In this document: positions 7,700 to 16,094 of the stretch, piece by piece
Position numbering within the stretch: the stretch's first letter is position 1
How the letters are laid out: every line of letters starts with the position of its first letter
DNA from: Desulfotomaculum copahuensis
GTDB taxonomy: Bacteria > Bacillota > Desulfotomaculia > Desulfotomaculales > Desulfovirgulaceae
Length of the DNA: 64,000 bases
Direction of reading: 5' to 3'
Assembly (NCBI RefSeq): GCF_001655685.1
Contig: NZ_LYVF01000158.1
Span: 156,859-220,858 of the forward strand
Program-made: the position numbers and the translations under genes
The notes under the pieces: generated by a model
What the model saw: only the letters and a program-made list of their open reading frames with translations
The model's database searches: none
Told to the model about the DNA's origin: nothing

Positions 7700-9262
7700 T
7701 CAACCGGCCTGTTTGTTTATGCGCTCCAACAGGCCGTTCAAATCATTCAGTTGATGCATGATCTGGCTGTAATGGCCCCGCCCCAGCCCGCCTTTGAGCA
7801 TTTCTTGCAATTTTGCCGCCACCGCCGCCTGCACCCGGCTGATTTCCTCCGCGCTGACCGGTATGCCGGGAGTCAACTGCACCGTTTCACCCAGCGCCGG
7901 TACGCTGACGGGCAGGGCATAGCGCTGGCCGATTTGTTCAGCCAGGGCGCTTGCCGATTCCGGTTCTCCGTGCACCAGAAAAACACGCTTGATCTGGGAG
8001 CGGAAAAAGCCCAGCCATTCCAGCAGATCCCGTTGGTCGGCGTGCGCCGAATAGCTGTCGATACTTCTGATCGCCGCCCGTACGGCGATCTCTTCGCCGT
8101 GAATGCGCACTGTTTTGGCACCGTCTTTAATCTGCCGCCCCTTGGTCCCGGGTGCCTGGTAGCCGACAAACAACACTGTGCACTCCGGACGCCACAGGTT
8201 ATGCTTGAGGTGATGCTTGATGCGGCCGGCGTCGCACATACCGCTGGCCGAAATGATCACCGCCCCGCTTTTGATATTGTTCAGGGCCACCGACTCCTCC
8301 ACGGTATGGGCGAAATGCAGGCCTGGCATAGCCAGGGGATCCCGCCCATGATTGATTAAAAAGCTGGCCTCCGCGTCAAAGCAGTCACTGTGCTTGCGGA
8401 ACACCTCCGTGGCCGCCGCGGCCATCGGACTGTCGATGAATACCTTTACCGGCGGGAAACGCTTGTTGATCACCAGCTTGTTCATGTCATAAATCAAGTC
8501 CTGCGTGCGTTCGACCGCAAAGGCCGGGATAATCAGATTGCCCCCCTTACGGTAGGCCTCCCAGACCACCTGGTGCAGTTGCTCCGTCGTATCCCCCTGT
8601 TCGGGATGCAAACGGTTGCCATAGGTGGATTCCATGATTACATAGTCGGTCCGCCGTAAAAGCGACGGATCTTTCAAGAAGGGCCTGCCCCGGCTGCCCA
8701 AATCACCGCTGAACACGAGTTTGGTAGTCTGCTCCCCTTCCAGGGCGTAAACCTCCAGCAGGGCGGAACCGAGAATATGCCCCGCGTCCATGAAGCGCAC
8801 GCTGAGCTCCCGGTTCAGTGATACAATCTCGTTATAGTCCACCGGTTCAAAGAAACGCAGGCAGTCCCGGGCTTGATCAGCGGTATAGACCGGCTCCAGT
8901 TCCGGCCGTCCGGCCCGCCTGGCCTTGCGGTTCAGACGTTCCACTTCCATTTCCTGAATGTAGCCGCTGTCGGGCAGCATTACCGAACACAAATCCATGG
9001 TGGCCGCCGTGGTCACGACCTTCCCCTTAAAGCCGTGTTTGACCAGTTTGGGGATCAGCCCGCTGTGGTCGATATGGGCATGGGTAAGCAAAACATAATC
9101 AATGCTCTCCGGCGGTACGGTAAAAGGCTGATAGTTGCGTTCCCGCAACACCCGTGCCCCCTGGAACATCCCGCAATCCACCATCACCCGGGTGGCCCCC
9201 ACCTCCAGAAAATGGCAGGAACCGGTGACTGTCTGGGCGGCTCCCAAAAAGCGTATGCGCAT
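7700..9262 (-). CDS. Beta-CASP metallo-beta-lactamase ribonuclease-like protein
   Basis: Two-metal nuclease of the CPSF/RNase J-related beta-CASP family, probably acting on RNA. The 520 residues show the zinc motif HAHIDHSG (His61, His63, Asp65, His66), SGDLGSRG, and beta-CASP motifs: ESTYGNR, the SASGMCDAG loop, SAHADQRDL and FLVHGEPES at the C-terminus. The KH domain of archaeal CPSF is absent, so it resembles the YSH1-like stand-alone bacterial group rather than true RNase J. The ATG follows GGGAGG closely. It is separated by 213 bp from pgeF and diverges from fmdB. The exact RNA substrate is unknown. Confidence 0.9.
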   Translation of the reverse strand: MRIRFLGAAQTVTGSCHFLEVGATRVMVDCGMFQGARVLRERNYQPFTVPPESIDYVLLTHAHIDHSGLIPKLVKHGFKGKVVTTAATMDLCSVMLPDSGYIQEMEVERLNRKARRAGRPELEPVYTADQARDCLRFFEPVDYNEIVSLNRELSVRFMDAGHILGSALLEVYALEGEQTTKLVFSGDLGSRGRPFLKDPSLLRRTDYVIMESTYGNRLHPEQGDTTEQLHQVVWEAYRKGGNLIIPAFAVERTQDLIYDMNKLVINKRFPPVKVFIDSPMAAAATEVFRKHSDCFDAEASFLINHGRDPLAMPGLHFAHTVEESVALNNIKSGAVIISASGMCDAGRIKHHLKHNLWRPECTVLFVGYQAPGTKGRQIKDGAKTVRIHGEEIAVRAAIRSIDSYSAHADQRDLLEWLGFFRSQIKRVFLVHGEPESASALAEQIGQRYALPVSVPALGETVQLTPGIPVSAEEISRVQAAVAAKLQEMLKGGLGRGHYSQIMHQLNDLNGLLERINKQAG

Positions 9263-9362
9263 GTTGAAACCTCCCGTCCCTCTTTCTTCAGAAGCACTTG
9301 ACAGATGATTTAATTCCCCTTATCGACGGCAAATCCCTGCCGGTGGTTAAAAATAACCCGGC

Positions 9363-9396
9363 TTGACAGCGGCCCGGCAGGAGCGTAAGCTATAAT
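9363..9396 (+). promoter_or_regulatory. Possible promoter of fmdB with an over-long spacer
   Basis: TTGACA (9363-9368) and TATAAT (9391-9396) both match consensus, but the 22-bp gap is longer than the usual 16-18. Transcription would begin just where the leader hairpin starts (9403). The -10 may work with an activator. Confidence 0.4.
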
Positions 9397-9402
9397 CAAA
9401 AA

Positions 9403-9461
9403 GCGGTTGACCTCCCCCGGCGCTGCTGTACATGCGGGGAGAGGCAAATTTCATCAACCGC
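9403..9461 (+). other. Structured 5' leader of fmdB
   Basis: GCGGTTGA (9403-9410) pairs perfectly with TCAACCGC (9454-9461). Inside, the CTCCCC stretch near 9412-9417 pairs with GGGGAG near 9436-9442. The nested fold sits right after a TATAAT element. I do not recognise a known riboswitch class. Confidence 0.45.
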
Positions 9462-9475
9462 CGCCCGGAGGGTGG

Positions 9476-9521
9476 CCGGTTGCTGGTAATTTACAGCACC
9501 GGTTGCTGGTAATTTACAGCA
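9476..9521 (+). repeat. Two perfect 23-bp tandem repeats before fmdB
   Basis: The unit begins CCGGTTGCTGG and ends TTTACAGCA. Copies occupy 9476-9498 and 9499-9521 without a mismatch. The second copy ends one base before the AAGGAAAGG ribosome-binding site, so the repeat lies in the fmdB leader. Confidence 0.8.
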
Positions 9522-9540
9522 AAGGAAAGGTGTGATTTTA

Positions 9541-9768
9541 ATGCCGATTTACGAATTTCGTTGTGCCGCCTGCGGACGGCGATTTGAAAAATTGTGTGCG
9601 CTCGGTGAAAACGGACAAAATCTGACCTGCCCGCAATGCCACACCGCGGCGCCCAAACGGGTGATGAGCGGTTTTGCCGCCGCCGGCAGGCGCGATGAAG
9701 CCGGCGGGGGCGCTGGAAGCAGTTGCGCCGGGTGCTCCTCCGGCAATTGCTCCTCCTGTGGGCATTAA
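9541..9768 (+). CDS. FmdB-family zinc ribbon protein
   Basis: Small (75 residues) zinc-ribbon protein of the FmdB/CxxC_CXXC_SSSS family, of uncertain role and possibly regulatory. It begins MPIYEFRCAACGRRFE, the family signature, with a second pair in CPQCHTAAPKRVMSGF. This gives a CxxC-CxxC zinc knuckle. The C-terminus is unusual, an additional serine/cysteine-rich tail (SSCAGCSSGNCSSCGH) that could bind further metal. ATG 9541 is chosen because GGAAAGG lies suitably upstream; an upstream GTG at 9532 would add three residues. It is a lone plus-strand gene between minus-strand operons, with a structured repeat-containing leader. Confidence 0.9.
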   Translation: MPIYEFRCAACGRRFEKLCALGENGQNLTCPQCHTAAPKRVMSGFAAAGRRDEAGGGAGSSCAGCSSGNCSSCGH

Positions 9769-9839
9769 GGATTGGCCGAAGCGACCGGACCGTACGGTTC
9801 AATGTCCGGCCAAACGCCGCGGGCCGTTCAGCCGTCCCG

Positions 9840-9929
9840 CCTCCGGCGGCCTTTATCCGCCGGAGGGGATAATTGATGGTAGAAAAATAAAAGTAAGGTG
9901 CGGAGGTTTTTCCCCGCCTTACTTTTTTA
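9840..9929. terminator. Two hairpins, the second a bidirectional terminator
   Basis: A 10-bp stem CCTCCGGCGG/CCGCCGGAGG (9840-9866) is followed by a second hairpin (9891-9922) whose arms contain AGTAAGG and CCTTACT. T-runs follow the second hairpin on both strands. It sits between convergent fmdB and nrdG and can stop both. From 9930 to 10082 I see nothing else. Confidence 0.8.
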
Positions 9930-10082
9930 TACCGGGAACCCCTTTTCAGCGTACCAGCGGAACAGGCCGGGTAATTGAAAAGACTCCCGCCGTATGGCTC
10001 ATACTGCATTTCCGGTCCACCCCCTCCGGCCGCACGCATCTTCACCCGGTGCCATTTTATGTTCCCGGAGGGAAAAAAGTGA

Positions 10083-10595
10083 TTACACCGACGCCCAGCG
10101 GGCCGGGATTACCCTCCCGGCGTCCATGGACGCGGCTACATCGATGATGCGCTGGTTATCCGAACCCCGGAAAGGCAGATCCGGATTCCGCCGTTCCTGC
10201 TGGAACGGTCCGTCAACCAGATAATCGGAGGACACCAGCAACTCCCGGATCCCCCTGTCCTCTCCGGCCCGCGACCAAAGGTCCTCCCAGGTATAGCCGG
10301 TATAAGTGATCACATCCTTGCCCAGCCCGCGCACCCGGCCGGCCAGCGCAGCCAGGGCGGCGGCCTGCCCGAAGGGCTCGCCGCCGGAAAGAGTCACTCC
10401 TTTGAGCAGCGGATTGGCCCGCACCATGACCATTATTTCCGCCACCGTCGTTTCCACGCCCCCGGCCGGATCCCAGGTATGCGCATTGTGGCAGCCCGCA
10501 CAGTGGTGAGGACAACCCTGCACAAAAACCACCAGGCGCAACCCCGGCCCGTCCACCACGCTTTCCTTGATTATTCCGGCCACACGTAACTTCAT
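10083..10595 (-). CDS. nrdG: Anaerobic ribonucleotide reductase activating enzyme
   Basis: Radical-SAM activase that generates the glycyl radical in NrdD. The 170 residues carry the radical-SAM cysteine motif CxxxCxxC (Cys28, Cys32, Cys35 in GCPHHCAGCHN). The preceding FVQG and the SGGEPF motif for SAM binding follow the family pattern. The ATG is preceded by GGGGAGA. It is 169 bp downstream of nrdD in the same direction, the usual nrdDG order. The intervening 10596-10764 shows no gene. Oxygen-sensitive, cytoplasmic, and needed for dNTP supply under strict anaerobiosis. Confidence 0.95.
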   Translation of the reverse strand: MKLRVAGIIKESVVDGPGLRLVVFVQGCPHHCAGCHNAHTWDPAGGVETTVAEIMVMVRANPLLKGVTLSGGEPFGQAAALAALAGRVRGLGKDVITYTGYTWEDLWSRAGEDRGIRELLVSSDYLVDGPFQQERRNPDLPFRGSDNQRIIDVAASMDAGRVIPARWASV

Positions 10596-10764
10596 ATTAA
10601 TTCTCCCCGAATGACATTTTTTCGATCCCGCGTCCTGTTTCCGGACTCACTCGCGCAAACAGCCAGGTGCGATGAAATTCCCCGCCGGCACACTCTTCAG
10701 CCAACCGTTCACCGGCAATGCCGGCCGGCCCGGCCGGATGCAGGGGAGGAACCGGCCATTCACC

Positions 10765-12783
10765 TTAACTCAAGCTATGGGTCACACGATCGTTCAGCTC
10801 CGCCACCTTGCTGTCGTTAAAGCGGTCCACCGTGCTCAAATAGCCGGTGATGCGCCGTACCCGCCGGATCGCGGCCGAGCCGCAACGCGGGCAATTTTCT
10901 TCCGCGATCACACCGAGCAAGTTGCAGTTGGTACAGAAATCCACCGGAAAGTTCACCGCCGCGTAGCCCATATCACTGGACGCCATATGCCGGACGATGG
11001 CTTCCATCGCCTCATTGTTATGCAGCGGCGGCGAGGCCATTTCCACATAGCTGATGTGGCCGGCGTTGCAATATTTGTGGTAAGGTCCTTCCAGACTGAT
11101 TTTATCGAAACTGCTGATTATATAGTCAACTGGCACATGGAACGAATTGGTATAGTACTCCTTGTTGGTCACCCCCGGAATAATGCCGTATTCCTTGCGA
11201 TCCAGCTTGACAAAGCGGCCGGACAAACCTTCCGCCGGAGTGGCCAGCAAAGTGTAATTCAAATTGTATTCCTCGCAGGCCTGGTCGATGCGTTGCCGCA
11301 TGAAGGCCACAATCTCCCGGCCCAGGGCCTGGGCTTCTTCGCTCTGTCCGTGATGACGGCCGGTCAGGGCGGTAAGCGCTTCAGCCAGGCCGATAAAGCC
11401 CATGGCCAGAGTGCCGTTGACAATGGCCGGTTCAATCGGATCCTCCGGCTTCAAACCGGCCGACCCCAGGTAAATACCCTGCCCCATGACAAAGGGCAGA
11501 TCCTTCACTTTCAGTTTGGCCTGCACCTGAAAACGGTGATACAACTGTCTGATCGCCAGTTCCATGGTTTCCGAAAGGAGCCGGTAAAATTTTTGCAGGT
11601 CACGTTCAGCTTTGATGCCCAACCGGGGCAGGTTGACGGTGGTGAAGGACAGGTTGCCCCGCGCCGGCGTCACCGCAGGGCCGCGGCGGTTGGCCATCAC
11701 CCGGCTGCGGCAGCCCATGTAGGCCACCTGATCCCCGTAGGGCCGGTTGAAAGATGCATCCATGAAGCCAAAGGTGGGGTTTAAACGCTTGCTGGCCACC
11801 CGGATGGCCAATTGGAACAGGTCGTAGTTCGGGTCTTCCGGAGCGAAGTTCACGCCCTTTTGCAACCGGAAGATAATGTTGGGGAAGATGGGGTTTTCAC
11901 CGTTTCCCAAACCGGCCTCAAAAGCAAGCAGCAAATTGCGGGTCACCTTGCGCCCGGATTCGGAAGTGTCCGTACCCAGGTTGATGCTGGAAAACGGCAC
12001 CTGGCTGCCCGCCCGGGAATGCATCGAATTAAGGTTGTACACCAGCGCCTCCATGGCCTGGAAGGTTTCGTGCTCGTCGGCGTTCTCCACGAAAGACGCC
12101 ATTTCCCGGTCAAAGAAGGGGAAAGACTGGCCGCCGAACATGTCATTCTGTGAGCTCTGTAAAATGATTGCCGCCAGTGCCGTGGCCGAAGTGGGCCTTT
12201 TGGGCGGCCGGATATAGCCGTGGCCGGTGTTGAATCCTTCCCGGAGCAGCTTGTCCAGGGGCAGTTGCAGGCAGTTCAATGTTTTGCCATAAAAATCAAG
12301 ATCATGAATATGGATGTCCCCGCGCAGGTGGGCACCAGCGAAATCCTCGTCCAGCAGGCGGGTCAGGTAGTATTTTTTGCTGGCCGCGCTGGCTATCTGC
12401 AGCATCTTGGCCGACGGCGAATTGCCCACATTGGCGTTTTCCCGGTTGGTTTCATCCAGTATTTCCTCCACCGCATCCATCAGGTCGCCTTTGGCCTCCC
12501 GGATGCGCGTTCGCCGGTCACGGTAAAGGATGTACGCCTTGGCGGTACGGGCGTGGCCGGCCTCGATGAGCACCTTTTCCACCACGTCCTGCACTTCTTC
12601 CACGCCAAAAGTATTACCATTGTACTGCTTTTTCAACAGTTTGAGCACTTCGATAGTCAGCTCCATGGCCGTCTGCCGGTCCTCTCCCCCCACCGCACGG
12701 GCGGCCTTGAAAATGGCGTCGGTAATTTTTCCCTCGTTAAAGGACACCTCCCGCCCGTCACGCTTGCGAATTACTTTGAACAC
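10765..12783 (-). CDS. nrdD: Anaerobic (class III) ribonucleoside-triphosphate reductase
   Basis: Reduces ribonucleoside triphosphates to dNTPs using a glycyl radical. The 672 residues have an N-terminal ATP-cone (about 1-90, VIRKRDGREVSFNEGKI) for allosteric control, a ten-strand barrel core, a C-terminal zinc site of four cysteines (CTNC and CPRCG), and the glycyl-radical loop RITGYLS with Gly647. GTG start with AAGGAGG upstream. nrdG follows and nrdR lies upstream. No class I or II reductase is present in this window, consistent with an anaerobic lifestyle. The upstream gap (12784-12926) has an AT-rich segment but no convincing NrdR box. Confidence 0.97.
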   Translation of the reverse strand: MFKVIRKRDGREVSFNEGKITDAIFKAARAVGGEDRQTAMELTIEVLKLLKKQYNGNTFGVEEVQDVVEKVLIEAGHARTAKAYILYRDRRTRIREAKGDLMDAVEEILDETNRENANVGNSPSAKMLQIASAASKKYYLTRLLDEDFAGAHLRGDIHIHDLDFYGKTLNCLQLPLDKLLREGFNTGHGYIRPPKRPTSATALAAIILQSSQNDMFGGQSFPFFDREMASFVENADEHETFQAMEALVYNLNSMHSRAGSQVPFSSINLGTDTSESGRKVTRNLLLAFEAGLGNGENPIFPNIIFRLQKGVNFAPEDPNYDLFQLAIRVASKRLNPTFGFMDASFNRPYGDQVAYMGCRSRVMANRRGPAVTPARGNLSFTTVNLPRLGIKAERDLQKFYRLLSETMELAIRQLYHRFQVQAKLKVKDLPFVMGQGIYLGSAGLKPEDPIEPAIVNGTLAMGFIGLAEALTALTGRHHGQSEEAQALGREIVAFMRQRIDQACEEYNLNYTLLATPAEGLSGRFVKLDRKEYGIIPGVTNKEYYTNSFHVPVDYIISSFDKISLEGPYHKYCNAGHISYVEMASPPLHNNEAMEAIVRHMASSDMGYAAVNFPVDFCTNCNLLGVIAEENCPRCGSAAIRRVRRITGYLSTVDRFNDSKVAELNDRVTHSLS

Positions 12784-12926
12784 TGCTGGCAGCCTCCTTG
12801 AAAAGTATTAGCAGGTTAAATGCAACCATATAACCCAATATCATCAATTTATGTATGAATATACCATCAAGAAAGGGCACCGGTTCCACCGACTGCCTCT
12901 TCCTCATCCCGGTTTCCTGAAAAGCG

Positions 12927-13397
12927 CTATTTGTTTTCTTCCCGGCGGCAATCCGACAAACTTTGTATTTCCCGCAAAAAGCCGTCTACATCCCGGAACT
13001 CGCGGTACACCGAGGCAAAACGCACATAGGCCACCTCATCCAAACGGCGCAACCGTCCCATAACCATCTCCCCGATGTCCCGGGTGGCTACTTCCATTTC
13101 CCCCCTGTTACGCAACTCCTGTTCAATCTCATCCACCATGGCTTCCAGACCGGCCATGGGCACAGGCCGCTTCTGACAGGCCCTGGTCAGACCGGTAAGC
13201 AGTTTGTGCCGGTCAAATACTTCCCGCCGCCCGTCCTTCTTCACCACCATCAAGGGAAGTTCGTCCACCCGCTCATAGGTGGTAAAACGGCGGCCGCACC
13301 CGCCGCATTCCCGGCGCCGCCGGATGGAGCGCCCGTCATCCGCCGGACGGGAATCCAGCACCCGGCTGTCCGGGTAACTACAGAAAGGACAGCGCAA
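12927..13397 (-). CDS. nrdR: Transcriptional repressor NrdR
   Basis: ATP/dATP-sensing repressor of ribonucleotide reductase genes. The 156 residues contain an N-terminal zinc ribbon (CPFC at the start, CGGCGRRF about 30 residues later) and an ATP-cone domain ([16 protein letters not shown] onward). The frame stays open to 13517. The TTG at 13397 gives the family start (MRCPFC-like), with GGAGG ten bases upstream; a closer GTG is too near that site. A NrdR-box-like sequence overlaps its own -10 (13433-13448), so autoregulation is plausible. It lies between ymxH and nrdD, all co-directional. Confidence 0.94.
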   Translation of the reverse strand: MRCPFCSYPDSRVLDSRPADDGRSIRRRRECGGCGRRFTTYERVDELPLMVVKKDGRREVFDRHKLLTGLTRACQKRPVPMAGLEAMVDEIEQELRNRGEMEVATRDIGEMVMGRLRRLDEVAYVRFASVYREFRDVDGFLREIQSLSDCRREENK

Positions 13398-13432
13398 CCG
13401 TATCACCGCCTCCCCGCTTGTTAAAGGTTCAT

Positions 13433-13448
13433 TAACATTATATTGTGT
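13433..13448 (-). promoter_or_regulatory. Candidate NrdR box overlapping the nrdR -10
   Basis: The minus strand reads ACACAATATAATGTTA, agreeing at 13 of 16 positions with the NrdR-box consensus (ACAC-W-ATAT-N-T-W-GTGT). A TATAAT (13437-13442) is embedded in it. Position about 40 bp upstream of the TTG suits autorepression. Confidence 0.5.
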
Positions 13449-13501
13449 TTTCTTTTTAACTATTATACTACATGTTGAAGCGGACAGACAAAGACAGCAA
13501 A

Positions 13502-13557
13502 AGGTACCAGGGGACAACCTGGATAAAATTGCTCATCCGCATGCCCGCTTGGTACCT
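13502..13557 (-). other. Long-range inverted repeat upstream of nrdR
   Basis: GGTACCA (13502-13508) can pair with TGGTACC (13551-13557). Smaller potential stems (GGAT/ATCC and CCAGG/CCTGG) lie inside. The minus-strand transcript between ymxH and nrdR could fold into a branched structure. Known function: none recognised. Confidence 0.35.
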
Positions 13558-13657
13558 CTTTCGTATGACGGTGATTTTTGGTCCTGCCTGTCCGTCGTTT
13601 CACCACTTGCCAAAAAACTGCATCCGGGGGATTCAGGCCACCGGTATTGCCCGGCGG

Positions 13658-13969
13658 TTATCGCCAGGGCCGCCCGCCCCCTTCCTCCGGGCCGCTGGCG
13701 GCGGTGTTGATGTCGGTCAGATCACGCAAATCAACCAGGATCACGTCAAAGCCGATTTTCTTGATTTTATGCCAGGGCACCACAATTTCTTCCTCCCGTC
13801 CGAAAAAGCCCATCAGACGGGTCCCCCCCTGCCCGGGCAGAATGATAGCCCCGATGCGGCCCTGTTCCAAATCAATATCAATATCCTTGATTGGCCCCAA
13901 TCGGCGGCCGTCGCTGACATTGATCACTTCCCGCGTACGCAAGTCGGAAATCTTAACCAAAAAATTCAC
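13658..13969 (-). CDS. YlmC/YmxH family PRC-barrel sporulation protein
   Basis: A 103-residue PRC-barrel protein of the YlmC/YmxH family, linked to sporulation by conserved neighbourhood and of unknown biochemical role. It begins MNFLVKISDLRTREVINV and has the barrel segments GPIKDIDIDLEQGRIGAIILP and a basic/hydrophobic VPWHKIKKIG. The GTG start is preceded by GGGCGGG. It lies downstream of spoIIR (stop 14167) beyond a terminator, so it probably has its own promoter. The short C-terminal tail after LRDLTDI is low complexity and not conserved in the family as I know it. Confidence 0.88.
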   Translation of the reverse strand: MNFLVKISDLRTREVINVSDGRRLGPIKDIDIDLEQGRIGAIILPGQGGTRLMGFFGREEEIVVPWHKIKKIGFDVILVDLRDLTDINTAASGPEEGGGRPWR

Positions 13970-14118
13970 CCCCGCCCGGAATATTTTTCCGTTTCATTCT
14001 CCGGAAAACCAATGATGCCGGTGGCGCCGCCGTCCGGCGGACGGCTTTGACCCGGAAACCGCCCTGCATAATATATATGCCGCCGGGCAGGCAAGCTGAA
14101 CTGCTTGTTCCGGGGCAG

Positions 14119-14148
14119 CAAAAAAACCGGCCCGCGCCGGATTTTTTG
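14119..14148. terminator. Terminator after spoIIR
   Basis: CCGGC and GCCGG pair around CCGC. The stem is flanked by six A on one side and six T on the other, so it can work on either strand. It lies 19 bases past the spoIIR stop. Confidence 0.8.
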
Positions 14149-14166
14149 CCCGTTATCTTGCCGCCG

Positions 14167-15045
14167 TCAGCCCCACAGACGGTCAAACCAGTTTACTGAA
14201 CTGTGCCACCAGTCCAGTACGCGCAGGCGATACTCGACAGTCCCGTCCGGCCCCGGCCCGGCCGGGGCGGCCGCCGCCCGGGCCATAACCGCCGGCGGCA
14301 GCTGCAGCCTGAATGCCGGTTCCGCCGGCCGGCCGGCCGGACCGTTTGAATGAACCGGGCAACTGCCCGGGCCGGCCGCCGGTGCGTTCATGCCGTCCGG
14401 CCCGGCTGTCGGACCGCGCTCTTCCGGCCGGGAGGCACCGCTGCGCTGTCCATTGTTCCCGGCCACCGGCGGTTTTTCCCCATCCGTCCGGACGGCGCCA
14501 TTTTCCGGCGGCGCCGTCCAACTGGCCGGCACATCCACAAAACACAACGGCGGAAACAGCACGCACCACCAGTTATGCCCCGCCCCCCGGCCGATAACCA
14601 CCCGCACCGCCTCATACTCGCCGGCCGGCAGGGTCAGATAGTCCTTTTCCCAGGGATTGCCAGCCGTGGCCAGGTGATAGGTCTTGACCGGAAAAGGGAA
14701 ATGTCCCATACACACGCTGACCGGATAATCTTTGCCCTCCCGGTGGATTTCCCGCACGGCCAACTGCTGCATGTACCCCAGATTGGCCCGGGCGATTTCC
14801 CTGGCCTGAGTGATGTTTTTGGCCTGCCGGAAGCGGGGGGCCATGGTTCCCACAATTACATCCCGCACATGCAGCTTCAAGGCCTGATCGGCTGCTGAAT
14901 CACTGTTGGCGATGACATGAAAGCGGATCAGTTGATCGGGGGCGTACATCCGCGCCTGCTGCACCCGGTGCCACTGCCAGCCCCCGGCCAAACCGGCCGC
15001 CAGCAATCCCAGGGCGACCAAACTGATACGCATTTTCCGGTTCAT
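14167..15045 (-). CDS. spoIIR: Stage II sporulation protein R (SpoIIR), long C-terminal tail
   Basis: Forespore-secreted signal protein that triggers SpoIIGA to cleave pro-SigE in the mother cell. An N-terminal signal anchor (about residues 7-22) is followed by the SpoIIR core: IRFHVIANSDS, LKLHVRD, the SVCMGHFPFPVKTY segment and the hallmark GHNWWCVLFPPLCFVD (about residues 155-170). After about residue 175 comes a roughly 100-residue Pro/Gly/Ala-rich stretch ending in a short conserved-looking RVLDWWHSSVNWFDRLWG. The insertion makes it longer (292) than typical homologues. The ATG has GGGAG upstream. It follows sigG, the forespore factor, beyond a terminator. Confidence 0.94.
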   Translation of the reverse strand: MNRKMRISLVALGLLAAGLAGGWQWHRVQQARMYAPDQLIRFHVIANSDSAADQALKLHVRDVIVGTMAPRFRQAKNITQAREIARANLGYMQQLAVREIHREGKDYPVSVCMGHFPFPVKTYHLATAGNPWEKDYLTLPAGEYEAVRVVIGRGAGHNWWCVLFPPLCFVDVPASWTAPPENGAVRTDGEKPPVAGNNGQRSGASRPEERGPTAGPDGMNAPAAGPGSCPVHSNGPAGRPAEPAFRLQLPPAVMARAAAAPAGPGPDGTVEYRLRVLDWWHSSVNWFDRLWG

Positions 15046-15145
15046 ACTTCATTCTCCCGCGTTTTACATTAGTTTGCTTACACCACCTATTTTCACCAAT
15101 AAATCCCGGGGTTAAACATTTTTTACTCAACCAGCCGGTTGATGA

Positions 15146-15178
15146 TCAAAAAATAAAAAAAGAACCTCTTCAGGTCCG
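15146..15178 (-). terminator. Terminator after sigG
   Basis: On the minus strand GGACCT pairs with AGGTTC around a GAAG tetraloop (15162-15177), followed by a long T-rich run (15146-15161). A second small stem (TCAACC/GGTTGA, 15127-15142) lies beyond it without a T-run. Confidence 0.75.
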
Positions 15179-15261
15179 TTTACTGGAATTTGCTTTTATT
15201 GTGACTGACTTCCCGGTCCGTATTCCGGGGGGACGTTACCGCCGGGTGTCCGCCGGTGAGC

Positions 15262-16035
15262 TTAAAGATATTTGCGCATGTGATTCAGAGCCGCTTTTTC
15301 CAGACGGGAAACCTGTGCCTGGGAGATGCCGATTTCATCGGCCACCTCCATCTGCGTTTTGCCTTCATAGAAACGCAGGGTCAGGATCAATTTCTCCCGG
15401 TCGCTCAACCGCCGCAGGGCGTCCCGGATGGTGATCCCCTGCAGCCAGTTCTGATCGTGGTTTTTTTCGTCGCTGATCTGATCCATGACAAAAATGGGGT
15501 CGCCGCCGTCGTGATAAATGGGTTCAAACAGGGAGATGGGCTCTTGAATGGCGTCCAGGGCAAAGACCACTTCTTCCCGGGGCAGTTTCAACTCGCCGGC
15601 GATTTCATTGATCGACGGCTCGCGGGAATGCTTGTTGACCAGGCTGTCCCGTACCTGCAGTGCCTTGTAGGCAACGTCGCGCAGGGAGCGGCTCACCCGG
15701 ATCGGATTGTTGTCCCTCAGGTAACGCCTGATTTCACCGATAATCATCGGTACCGCATAAGTGGAAAACTTGACGTTCTGGGAAAGATCAAAGTTGTCGA
15801 TGGCTTTCATCAAACCGATGCAGCCGACCTGAAAAAGATCATCCACATACTCCCCCCGGTTGGTAAAGCGCTGAATTACACTGAGCACCAGCCTGAGGTT
15901 GCCGTTGATCAACCGGTTGCGGGCGGAGGGGTCGCCGTTGTGCATTGCTTCGAACAGTTGCCGCATTTGACTTCCTGTGAGCACCGGGAGTTTTGATGTG
16001 TTGACACCGCAAATCTCCACCTTGTTGACCAGCAT
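15262..16035 (-). CDS. sigG: RNA polymerase sigma factor SigG
   Basis: Late forespore sigma factor. From the ATG at 16035 (GGGAGG seven bases upstream) it encodes 257 residues starting MLVNKVEICGVNTSKLPVL, the SigG hallmark. Region 2 (NLRLVLSVIQRF..., YVDDLFQVGCIGLMKAIDNFD, KFSTYAVPMIIGEIRRYLRD) and region 4 (LSDREKLILTLRFYEGKTQMEVADEIGISQAQVSRLE) are intact. The frame is open further upstream to 16179, but that part overlaps a repeat and is not sigma-like. It lies downstream of sigE, from which it is separated by a terminator, as expected for separately timed expression. Confidence 0.97.
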   Translation of the reverse strand: MLVNKVEICGVNTSKLPVLTGSQMRQLFEAMHNGDPSARNRLINGNLRLVLSVIQRFTNRGEYVDDLFQVGCIGLMKAIDNFDLSQNVKFSTYAVPMIIGEIRRYLRDNNPIRVSRSLRDVAYKALQVRDSLVNKHSREPSINEIAGELKLPREEVVFALDAIQEPISLFEPIYHDGGDPIFVMDQISDEKNHDQNWLQGITIRDALRRLSDREKLILTLRFYEGKTQMEVADEIGISQAQVSRLEKAALNHMRKYL

Positions 16036-16094
16036 GGACGGCCTCCCATCCCTTAGAGCAGTATGCATTTTTGCCGTAATCACATTATTGCCCC

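Noticed and set aside
9403..9461. Small SRP RNA or known riboswitch
   Set aside because: The conserved SRP loop bases and known aptamer cores are missing.
9476..9521. CRISPR-like repeats
   Set aside because: Only two contiguous copies with no spacer between them and no cas genes in the window.
12784..12926. NrdR boxes upstream of nrdD
   Set aside because: AT-rich segments were examined, but the best match was poor and no pair with the usual spacing was found.
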